From: Porodaedalea pini
Lineage: Eukaryota > Basidiomycota > Agaricomycetes > Hymenochaetales > Hymenochaetaceae
NCBI GenBank assembly: GCA_002794775.1
Contig: NBAY01000016.1
Coordinates: 372,001-436,000 of the forward strand
DNA: 64,000 nt
Direction: 5' to 3'
Shown here: positions 47,338 through 57,639 of the stretch, one piece after another
Position numbering within the stretch: the stretch's first letter is position 1
Layout: each line of letters begins with the position of its first letter
Program-made: the position numbers and the translations under genes
Notes under the pieces: generated by a model
What the model was told of the DNA's origin: nothing
What the model saw: only the letters and a program-made list of their open reading frames with translations
The model's database searches: none

Positions 47338-50300
47338 TGAATGGTACGTAGAAACTTTTTTACCCTCTGGTAGGGCTGTCTGATATGTAATCTGCAATCG
47401 ACTGTGTCCGGTCGAGACTCATAGAGAACAACGTTGAAATTGGGAATTGGGATGCACATCGAGGATTCCGAGTGATGCAAAGCTGAAAGTCGAAGCTCGG
47501 TACCTAAATTCCTTGCGGGACAGCAAGGCCACCGTGAGACTCTGAGAGCGCGCGTAGCATGATCTTCTCTGAGTCCGAGTGCAATCCTAAGTTCAATCAC
47601 TCTTCTTGAAAAAAACTCACCGTAGACAAATAATTCAGCTCTACAACGACACTCCCATGCACATAACTCTGGAAGAGTCTGTGTCATTAAGGGGTAAACG
47701 GGACTTCCTTCTTCAACATACCCTGCCATCTTGAAAAGAGTCACCTGTCGACTCTTGAGACCAAGTTCTTTATGGAGGCTGCACACCGCCGCTTCTAAGA
47801 TGGGACCTGTAAGAACAACGAGCTTCGGCTTTGCGGTTTAAGCTGCTCTCGTCCAAGCCACGAGCAGAACAAGATGAATACAATCTGGACAAAATTGTAC
47901 AAATTACAAGGTGCGTACAAGACCTTCCAGTTAGTCGGTTACTAAACAGTTCTTCAAAGCCGACCAGGGTTGCGCACTGAGACAATCCAGCGAGTCTCAC
48001 ATATATATAGTGCTGTTCATTCCCTAATAGGTTGGAGGTCGAAGGGCTAAGATAATATGCACGTGTGCTTAACGGCCGCTCTAGCTGAGGATGCTCCAGC
48101 GATGCTACGGACGTGTCACGCTCCCCCAAACTCGACGCCGCAGTTCAGCAATGACCAGCATCAAGGACATCGGCGAGACTTCGATCAATATCGTTCCAAG
48201 CGACGAAGATGCCAACGGGATCGAGTCTAACGTCAAAACTGTTGATTCACGGGAAAAGCTCAGCGCTTACTTCGCGATCGCAGCCTCTCATCTGGGTTCA
48301 TTAGCGATGGCTGTAAGCACTGGATCTTACATTTTGTGGCACTCAAATACTGTCATTCTGACTCATGGAGTACTGTTCCGGTTAAATCAGACCAGAATAA
48401 TCTGATGACTATGTCAAATGTCATCTTCACAAAGCTGTACCCGGACTCCTATACACCTACTGTGGCTGCCCGCGTATCTACCGCATTGCTAATTGGTAGT
48501 TGCCGCCATCTCGATAATGTCAGTGAAGTAGATTCTGATGGCTGCCATGCAGGTAACATCGTCGGTCAAGTCCTTGTGGGCCTTATATGCGACCGTGTCG
48601 GCCGCAAAGCAGCTCTGATTATCACTACATGCATGATCATCGTTGGAGCCATCATCGGCACTGCTGCTCATGGTGCGCATGGGAGCGCGCTGGGATTGTT
48701 CTGGTGCCTCACAATCGCGAGAGGTATCACTGGTGTAGTAAGTGTAATTCAATTTGCAATATATCGGGTTGCATACTGATGAATCAATATTGATCCGCAG
48801 GGCGTAGGCGGAGAATACCCCGCAGCAACGACAAGTGCAATCGAAGCTATCAATGAGAGGATGGTTAAGCAACGAGGTCCGGGTAAGTCAGTTTCTTTCT
48901 ACTTGAATTTGAATGGTTCTCACTGCAAATCATTTTACCGATGTCTACCAGTGCTCATCATGGTCACTACCTTTGTACTGAACGTAAGCACAATCACAGT
49001 CAATTTACAGTGTATTTCCAAATCGTGTCTAGTTCGGCGCGCCGCTCGCTGTCTCTATATTCCTCATTATACTATCGGCTGCGGGAGAGACACATCTGAC
49101 CACTGTATGGCGCATCTACTTTGGAGTTGGGATACTACTCCCGGTCACCGTACTTTTCTTTCGATGGAAAATGCTCAGCTCAAAACTGTTCAGGAAGGGA
49201 GCTATAAAGCGTCAGTGATGCATTTCGATTGTGCCTAAACTCCCAGCACTTATTCCAGTCTGTACAGGCCGTGTCCCTTACTGGTTGACATTAAAGCGCT
49301 ATTGGAAACGTCTTATTGGAACTTGTGGAGCATGGTATGCTAAATTGAGCTGCTCGTATTTCAGATAAAGCTGGACTGACTTATTTCAAATAGGTTTTTA
49401 TTCGGCTTTGTGCGTGGCTTTTTCTATCTGTCTACCAACTGTCCGAATATCTCTTCCGTTAGGTATGGTATCCCAACGGAATATTCTCGGCAACCATTAT
49501 CTCGAGCGTAACAAAAGACAGCAATATCAAGCGCACTGCAGAGTGGCAGTTACTTCTAGATATACTGTCACATCCTGGCATCTTTGTTGGTGCTCTTCTA
49601 TGCAATACTCTTGGTCGACGCTACACGAGAACTCTGGTTTATCGGAGGTCTGGTTGTATGACTCAATCTTCGGTTATTGCCAGATGATGCTTGGCTTCAG
49701 CGGATATGTCCTATTGGGTGAGCCTATACCTTGCAAATGATGTCTGTCTAGTTGAGACTAAGCACTCACTAGGCCTGATTATCGGACTGTCCTATGATAA
49801 AATTACGAAGATTGTGCCTCTTTTTGTAGTCTTGTGCGAAACAGTCTTATTAAGTCAGAAATGAGAGCTCGCACTGACATAATTTGTAGATACGGGTTAT
49901 TGTAGTCCTTTGGGAATTTGGTATGTAGCTTGCTATTTAGCTTTATTTCAAAAGTCTTACAGCCTGATGAAACAGGGTCCCGGTGGTATGGTGATCCTCG
50001 TGAGCGCAGAGTAAGTGCCTTTTCATTATAAAAGAAGGAACCCGCGGATTTTCCCCCCAATTGTGGCACACATAGGTCATATGCGACTCCAGTGCGTGGC
50101 ACATGCTTTGGCTTGAGTGCGGCACTCGGTAAAGTCGGAGCGGCAGTGGGCACTCAGGTATTCAATCCAATTTAGGACCACTTCGGGAAGAGGTGCGCTT
50201 CCTCGTATGTTTTTGATCAATTATAGTTAGTTCTAACTCCGTAACGATAAGGTGGACGTTTATCGTCGCAGCCATCTGCGGTATCGGTGGAATTATCATC

Positions 50301-50815
50301 ACATACCTTTTTGTGCCTGACATGACAGGCGTGGATCTTGCCGAAGAAGATGCCGCGTTCATGAAATATCTCACCGATAACGGGTGGGAGGGCGAGGTTG
50401 GTGAGGATGACGAACGCACGCTTATAATCAAAAAGGGTGACACCCGACAGGATGGGGAGAAAGGAACAGATGAGAAAGGTGAAGCCGTGTAACGTTATTT
50501 TGTGCTGATAAGAGTCATAAGTTTGACAAGGGCATGGTAGGAGTCGATAATGAAGTGAATCATTTCTCAGAACTGCTTAGTATTAGTACGGTTGAGCGCA
50601 ATGAAAGATCTCGAGATAAGTATTAATATTGCCTTCGCCTTTCTCGAGAGTGATCTACATATTTTCGCGGAGATTGAATTATGTACTGAAACCCGTTCGG
50701 ACGCGTTGGTCACGTTTACATCTTCCCGCGTTGCTCACTAAAATTGGATGCAGTCTGCCAGATCTAGATGGCGTTGAGGACCAGTACTAGTGCTCCTGTT
50801 GGAGGTCTTCATGCT
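47338..50815 (+). repeat. Duplicated unit 2 (transporter pseudogene plus flanks)
   Basis: It directly follows unit 1 in the same orientation, so the arrangement is a head-to-tail tandem duplication. It matches the flanks and all 15 exons of unit 1. Introns are also alignable, including the stretch GTACTGTTCCGGTTAAATCAG before exon 2. Confidence 0.75.
48151..50492 (+). pseudogene. MFS transporter copy 2, disrupted
   Basis: Exon equivalents: 48151-48312, 48391-48495, 48553-48737, 48801-48882, 48952-48983, 49033-49210, 49268-49334, 49394-49409, 49463-49627, 49684-49717, 49773-49833, 49890-49920, 49976-50010, 50076-50192, 50252-50492. All internal lengths equal copy 1. Four lesions are seen. Exon 1 has lost one base near 48290 relative to copy 1, shifting the frame before FGLISDG. 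The donor after exon 9 (49628) is AG instead of GT. Exon 12 has TAG at 49903-49905 where copy 1 has CAG. Exon 14 has TAG at 50173-50175 where copy 1 has CAG. The first could be bypassed by a shifted acceptor (ACCAG at 48391-48395), but the others cannot be escaped together. The rest of the protein is well conserved, so decay is recent. Confidence 0.85.
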
Positions 50816-51276
50816 TCTTTATCTACATTCATTCACTAAATATATCGCTTCTGGATAGGAGTCTGTCATGGGAAGGTGCGAGCCTGAGCTCTGAGCAGCG
50901 GCTCAGCAGCCTGTGTACATGCTATATTGCACTCGTGGTCGTCATAGAATTTAAGACCTTCAAGATCGTATCTTGTCAGAGCGAAATGCCCCAGATCGAC
51001 GTAACACATCCTTTATGTGCAGCAAAGGAACGAACGCACTTGCCTTTTTCCTTTTTCTTATATAGGAAGAAATTGGATTTGAACGGCGTTGGACTCCTCG
51101 ATATGGTATAAAGCCGGCGCCGACGACCCCTCAATCAAGAAGCGGAGAGCATCAAAGAGGAGTTGCAATTGGACGCACGTTCGTCTTTAAACGCATTTTT
51201 AGCTGCTACTTAGGCGGCCTTGGCGCGTTCGGTGGACGACGAGCACCTTCTCTTGTGCAAGACAGCAAACGACAAG
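50816..51276. promoter_or_regulatory. Upstream region of transporter copy 3
   Basis: It does not resemble the upstream flanks of copies 1 and 2 apart from short words, so copy 3 probably has different control. No gene seen. Confidence 0.35.
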
Positions 51277-53615
51277 ATGGCCTCCGACGACAAGCACACC
51301 ACGAAGAACGTCGAAAGCCGTGTCGTGCCGGTTGAAGAGCAGATCAACAAGCTCAAAGCGGACTCTAAAGCGGTAAATCCCAAGGAGAAGCTCAGCGCAT
51401 ACTTCACTATTGCCGCTGCCGCCTTCGGGCTCATTAGCGATGGATGTGAGTACTCGACATGTTGTCGTTTGTTTGTCCTCGATTGGACGTTTCAACACTT
51501 TACCGTTTTCAGATCAGAATAACCTCATGACCATGTCGAATGTAATCTTCAAGAGGCTATACCCGACTTCTTATACCTCGGACGTGTCTACGCGTGTCTC
51601 AAACGCTCTCTTGGTTGGTAAGGAACATTCCTAAATATAGGGAGAGAAGAGCTTGATTTTTTCGCAGGTGCCATTATCGGTCAAATCTTTGTTGGCTTTA
51701 TCTGCGACCGTGTCGGCCGTAAAGCAGCTTTAGTTATTACTACACTTTTTATCATCATCGGAGCGACCATTGGTACGGCTGCGCATGGCGCAAATGGAAG
51801 TGTACATGGTCTTTTCTGGTGTCTTACGTTCGCTAGAGGCATTACTGGAGTGGTACGTGCCTTTATGCTCGTTGACTGGACGCAGTTGACAAGAATCATT
51901 CTTAGGGTGTTGGCGGAGAATATCCTGCCTCGTCGACGAGTGCTAGCGAGGCTGCAAATGAGAAGATGGTCAAGCAGCGCGGACCAGGTAAATAATGAAT
52001 ATGTTACTTGGAATCTTCGATCCTCTGAACTGATTGAATATGTCTATTACTAGTTTTCATCATGGTCACCAACTTTGTTCTGAGTGTAAGATATCCCGTA
52101 GGGCTGTATTCCAACTTTCTGACTGTCCGGGCTTACCTTCAAGTTTGGAGGTCCTCTTGCTGTCGCCGTATTCCTCATCGTTCTTTCCGCTGCTGGGGAA
52201 GATCATCTCCCCACCGTGTGGCGTGTCTGCTTTGGCATTGGAATCTTACTCCCCGTCACTGTATTTTTCTTCCGATTGAAGATGCTGAGCTCGAAACTAT
52301 ACAAGAAGGGAGCTATCAAGCGTGAGCTCTGACTATTCCTTCGCGTGCTCTTCAAGAATCATAATAAGGTCACTCTAGGACGTGTTCCGTACTGGTTAAC
52401 ACTGAGACGTTATTGGAAATCCTTGATTGGAACTTGTGGTGCCTGGTGCAGTAATTTCTTCTTAAGATAGTCATGTGTCAGCTCAAGCGTGCTTATGGTA
52501 CCTCGCACTCAGGTTCCTTTATGACTTTGTAAGCATTATATCCACCCACGCCTTCAGATAGACCTTGTTGACATTGTCATGCCTTGAAGGTCACGTTCCC
52601 GAACGGTGTCTTCTCTGGGACTATTATTTCCAATGTAATCAAGGATAGCAGCATTAAACGTACGGCTGAGTGGCAGCTGCTTCTGGGTACGATAGCCCTT
52701 CCAGGAGTCTTCGTGGGCGCTTTGCTTTGCAATCGACTTGGCCGGAGGAATACGGTGGGCCCATTCTGTATCTTCCATGATGCGACAATCTTTATAGGGC
52801 ATTTTCACAGATGATGTTGGGCTTTAGCGGCTTCCTCGTCATAGGTAAACTCGTCTTTCACAGTGTATAGTGTATGACTTCTAACAATTTTTGCTTCAGG
52901 TTTGATTATTGGTTTGTCCTATGACAGGATTATCAACATAATACCCCTTTTCGTCATATTGTGAGTTACTTGAACTGTGTCTTTCCGGTTGAAGGCATAC
53001 CTATTTAATCGCAGTTATGGTTTGATGCAATCCTTTGGTAACCTGGTGCGTAGTATTCAGCGTCCACTCTACCCACATCTGATAACAGGGTGCACAGGGT
53101 CCGGGAGATATGCTTGGTCTCGTCAGCGCGGAGTATGAACAACTTTTTTTTTCAAGACGCCTATTTCCTTACATGTGTTCTCTTCTTCCACTAGATCATT
53201 CGCGACTCCCGTGCGTGGCACCTGTTATGGACTCAGTGCTGCAATTGGAAAGACCGGTGCCGCTGTCGGGACGCAGGCATTTACTCCGATTCAGAATAAT
53301 CTGGGAAAAAGGTGTGTTTACAGGCACATTCTTCGCTACAATGGAAAAAGAACCGACGCAGACGTTTATCCCAGGTGGACCTTCATCATCGCAGCCATAT
53401 GCGGAGTCAGCGGGATCCTCGTCACTTACTTCTTCGTTCCTGATATGACTGGCGTGGATTTGGCCGAAGAGGATGCAGCCTTCATGAAGTATCTAGCTGA
53501 TAATGGATGGGAAGGCGAAGTTGGGGAGGATGACGACCGTGCACTAGTGGCTAACGGGGATGAAGTCCATCCAGGAAGCGAGGAGGTTGAGAGTGAGAAA
53601 GGCGAGTTTGTGTGA
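51277..53615 (+). CDS. MFS transporter copy 3 (Git1/phosphate-type symporter), intact
   Basis: Fifteen exons: 51277-51445, 51513-51617, 51668-51852, 51906-51987, 52054-52085, 52144-52321, 52379-52445, 52513-52528, 52590-52754, 52811-52844, 52900-52960, 53015-53045, 53098-53132, 53195-53311, 53375-53615; 505 residues. It has the family consensus at sites where copy 1 deviates (FGGPLAVAVFL, TFPNGVFSGTIISNV, ESFATPVRGTCYG). Other seen motifs: KLSAYFTIAAAAFGLISDG, GFICDRVGRKAALVITT, GVGGEYPASSTSASEA, and QNNLGKRWTFIIAAICG. The start at 51277 follows the family; an upstream in-frame TTG is not used. This is the ancestral-looking member of the array. Likely a plasma-membrane proton symporter for phosphate or glycerophosphodiesters. 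Confidence 0.88.
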
Positions 53616-54303
53616 AAGAGAAGTTTCATTGGTGGGCATCTCGGGGATGCTGAGACTAAGAATGAATATGACCTTGCGGAGACGAATCATATTGAGAGTT
53701 TATCTGCTGTAGCCTTGATGTTTGATTGGGATTTTTTATGGCCCCTAGTGGGTTCTTTAGTCATTTGACTTCGAGTGACCACATGTCGTGAATCAAAGCG
53801 ATCGAGAACTTGAAGGGTCCATGAGAAAGTCGACGAAAGCCCTACAGAATGGCGATATACATTAACCACAGTAATGGCTCTTGTACGCAGACGCCTTAGG
53901 TATAGCTCTGGGACTCTTGCATGCGTACTGGGGGTCATTTAACAATCGAAGAATCGCCAGTACTGTCGGGATGTCGATGTTTGTAAGTTCTCTGTCTCAG
54001 CCTAGCAAAACTGGGGTTCAAACACATACAATCGGTGGTAGACGAATAACAGTAATGAGAGCGAAAAAAGAGTACCATATTCAGAAAGCTATTCACAGGA
54101 ATCCTTGGCGGGATGAGGGTCATTTCAAGTTAAGAGGTTCTTCTGTTCGAGTGGATGAGAAGGTGCAAAACATAAACTCGTATTGACTTCTTACCAAATC
54201 GGGTAACTCGCCAATCATCTTACGCGAACTTCGGATTTTTTGGTGCAGAGGCTTGCTCACTGCCAGACGCGTCCTACTCGCGTTTCTCTCTGTGAGATTG
54301 AAG
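53616..54303. other. Intergenic spacer, no gene seen
   Basis: Downstream of the transporter array and upstream of the Sls1-type gene. No supported frame or repeat of the array. Confidence 0.45.
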
Positions 54304-57300
54304 ATGCAGCGTCAGCTGCACCAGTCTCTTAGACTTTTGTATCGTCAGCAATGCCGTCGCCGTCTTTATTCCGTACAGGCCGCTGCGCTCCAGCACCACG
54401 CGTCGGACAACACGCCTAATGAGCCGGTTGCCTCAACTAGTTCGCGTTCTGTTGACACAACAGATGTCCTGAAGCGTGAGGAGACCCCAGATGGCAGCTC
54501 TATAAAAGCAACATCGTCTGCTAAAAAGAACAAGCACCAGCCTTTGCCATCGAACACAGACAACACTTGGTCAGGGTCCAACAAAGTCGACAACTACCTC
54601 GCATCGCTCCGTGCTGAAGGAATCGAGCCTACCATTGAGGATTTATTACGCCTCACACCAAGAGATGCTCCCGCTGCGAACTCTCCTAAATATGCAATTG
54701 CTTATGCGGCGCTTGTTGAGCGCCTCTGCCGTACCTTCAGCAAAAGTCAATTGCGGCGATTCTGCCAAGAGCTGAAACTTGGTCAAGTTTTTTCAAGACC
54801 AGGTCGAAAAAAGGTCGAATATGCAGAAGCTATCATAGAGGAACAGTGGGGTTGGGAGAATCTGAAGGAGCTGGAAAAACGGAAAAGGGACACGAGCGAA
54901 GTTAACGTAAAATGTGAGCTGTGCAAGTTATCGACTCATTCAATATGCTAACGACATAGTCAGCTTTCCCTGTTTCTGCCAGTGAACTCTTCTTACTCCT
55001 CGGAAAAGGTTAGTGATGACTTATCCTCTCGCCGAAATTCTGTTCTAAGGCGATTGTTTCTTCAGACGGGTCGGAATTGCTTCAGATTTCTACGGACTAC
55101 AACGTCCATATTTCCGTCATGCCAGATCCTCTTTCCATCCGAATAGAAGGATTCAGGGGGTCTATCAAGAAACTGGAAGCAATGATCGCGGAGCGGAGAA
55201 AAGTCAGTTCAGAATGCTTTTTGGATAGTGCTTGAGGTGACATTCTTCGTAGTCGATTATGGAAGAAACGGTAGAACTGCAAACGAATGAACCGTTATCA
55301 TCCAGTCTGCTCCAGCAAGTCTCGCGAACTGCCAATGCATTCATTGAAAACGTGGGATATAATGGCAAAGTGCGTTTCTCTTACTATTACCGTATTTTTT
55401 CGATCGTTGATTCCTGTACAAGATTCGGATACGTGCTAACAGCTCGCAGCGTCTGGCTATCGCAAAGCGCCTGGCTTTCCGTGCTGCAGTGCATGTTCGT
55501 CCGCTCTGCTTCTAGATTTCTCTTTAATAATAAAAGTATAATCTTAACGCCTCAGATAAAACATAACCTCAATACACCCTTCGCCGCACTCCTACCTCCG
55601 CCCTCTAGCACTCTCCCACTTGAAATTTCCCCATCCTCCTATGCACTGTTTCCTTTTGTTCCTCAACGATCTCTGCCATGGACAAGTGCGGCCGGAAGCA
55701 CGTTCCGTAGTCGGAAAATCAGCGATTGGCTTGGAGACCGTGGCGAAGACCTCACATCATTTTCTGCGGATGTTGCAGGTCGAAAAGGGAGACTGCTCAG
55801 TATAAACGGGTGTGTTTCCTAGCTACTACGCGAAGTCACAGTTTATTGATGTCTAAACAGCGAGTTGTCAACTCTAGAAGATGTCATTGAACGGTCCTTT
55901 CAGAATGCAGCAGACTCTTATGTCGTTACTGCATCGTAAGTCCCTTCTTCTTCAGCTGAGCATTTCGTTCAATACGAGTCTTTTGTAGAACTGGCCATGT
56001 TCTCATCATGGCGAACTCCGAGCAAGATCGTCCGAGCATTCTCCCGCCACTCGCAGGACGTTGGCAATACTCTGAGCTAATGGACTGGATGAAGGGAGAT
56101 GTTACTAATCGCATATTTATGCCATGGTAGATCGATCTTCATCTGTTCTCTTTTACTTCAACTAACATCTTGACTCAGCCTCCCGCCTCCCCTTCACTCT
56201 GCTCCACCAGTTCGGGAAGAAATTGTCCACCGACTAATTTATCGCCATGTGCCAAACACAACCGAGTCACCAGGAAGTCGAGTGCCAATATTCAGTCCGA
56301 CTAAGGTCATCCACGCAGAAGTGATCATTAATAGGCAAAGGCTCGAAGAGCCTGATCCACCTGTTGCTGAGCCAGAGAAATTACCTGATTCTAGGGACCA
56401 AGAAGAGACCTCGATAAAATCTCAGCTGGATGGGCTCTTTATTGAGGGTCGTACACAACTGGATCATCCGTCTGAGGGTACTGATGCCGTGGTTCTCCAA
56501 CCCACCGAACGGGAAGTTTCGGATAGTCTCGATAACGTAGACGAAAAGTCTCCTGCTTCTTCCGAAGCTCGTCTTGAGGTATCTGCTACAGAGGATGTTA
56601 TTCCCGAGCAATTGGTTACAGTGGTCGAAGCTGAGGCCGACTCCTTTGGCGTCAAAGAAACGGAGATTTCGGTCGAGACTGAGGTCGACTCGTCTAGTGT
56701 TAAAGAAACAGAGGCATCTCTAGAAAATTCCCAAGTTCTGGGGTCAACAGATGTCGATAAAAATGCTCCTCAAGCGGATTTCAATAGCGAGCCAATGTGT
56801 CGTAAAGGTAGAGAACTAGAGTTTTTGGTTGCGCTTCCGGATCGGTAAGTGCCTTTGGTCCAGATCCTTACAAATTCTGAAAGTGATTTTTAGGCCCATG
56901 GATTTGAAGCTTACTGTCTTGGGCTCTATGGACTCTGTTCCTGTCGACAATCTCGCCGAGCTTAACAGATACTTCGAAGCTCTTAAAGCATAGTAAGTTC
57001 CTTATATACTTTATTCGCAAAGTGTTTTCCTGATGCATATTTCTAGCCTCGATAAATCTGCGTCTGAACCTAGTCCTCCTGAGCCTCCTCTCTTTATCGA
57101 GGATGGAGAGGACAGATATATACTGGAGCTGAATGCTAGCGTTCGCCGAAGTACCGAGTCTTTGGACCTGGGTCGTGGAGCCGTACAAGATCTCGACTCT
57201 CTATCACTAGATGGTCTGACTGATCGTCGTATATCAACAACGACCGAGAGCATTTATGACCTAGAGTCTGGTCAGAAGCTTGTCAATTGCCAGGTGATTT

Positions 57301-57513
57301 TATACTTTTATTGATCACACTGAAGCTCTGACCGCTTTCGGTTTGGTTTAGATTGCATGTAACCAAGCGCCTTCTGGCGAGGCATGGGCATTATTTCTCA
57401 GGAATATCGACGAGATCACTTCTCTTGGTTACAAGACTAAGCATTCTTCTCTGACCAGTAATCGTTTTTCGTTAGATGACCGGTCCTCCATTGAGGACAC
57501 ACAGCTATATTAA
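54304..57513 (+). CDS. Sls1-type mitochondrial inner-membrane regulator
   Basis: Twelve exons: 54304-54913, 54964-55008, 55066-55202, 55253-55369, 55423-55488, 55556-55809, 55861-55935, 55989-56126, 56179-56844, 56894-56992, 57047-57293, 57352-57513; 871 residues. The N-terminus (MQRQLHQSLRLLYRQQCRRR) is an Arg-rich mitochondrial targeting sequence. It continues with a helical domain (LVERLCRTFSKSQLRRFCQE), which sits where Sls1 family proteins have their conserved N-terminal module, then KH-like segments (DYNVHISVMPDPLSIRIEG; SSQRLAIAKRLAFRAAV). A long acidic, repeat-like linker (VETEVDSSSVKETEASLE) separates the last parts. In yeast Sls1 couples mitochondrial mRNA to membrane-bound translation. 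The donors of introns 3 (GTCAGT) and 9 are slightly non-consensus. The family call rests on the overall layout and is not certain. Confidence 0.72.
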
Positions 57514-57639
57514 TCAATAATTCATCTAAGCTGGCACATTGTGATGTGGACGTATGATACAATGCAATGATACTAATGAAATCCCAAAAGGCGGATTAAA
57601 AGAAGTAAATGCTCGAACATCTAAGAGACGAAAAAGCCT

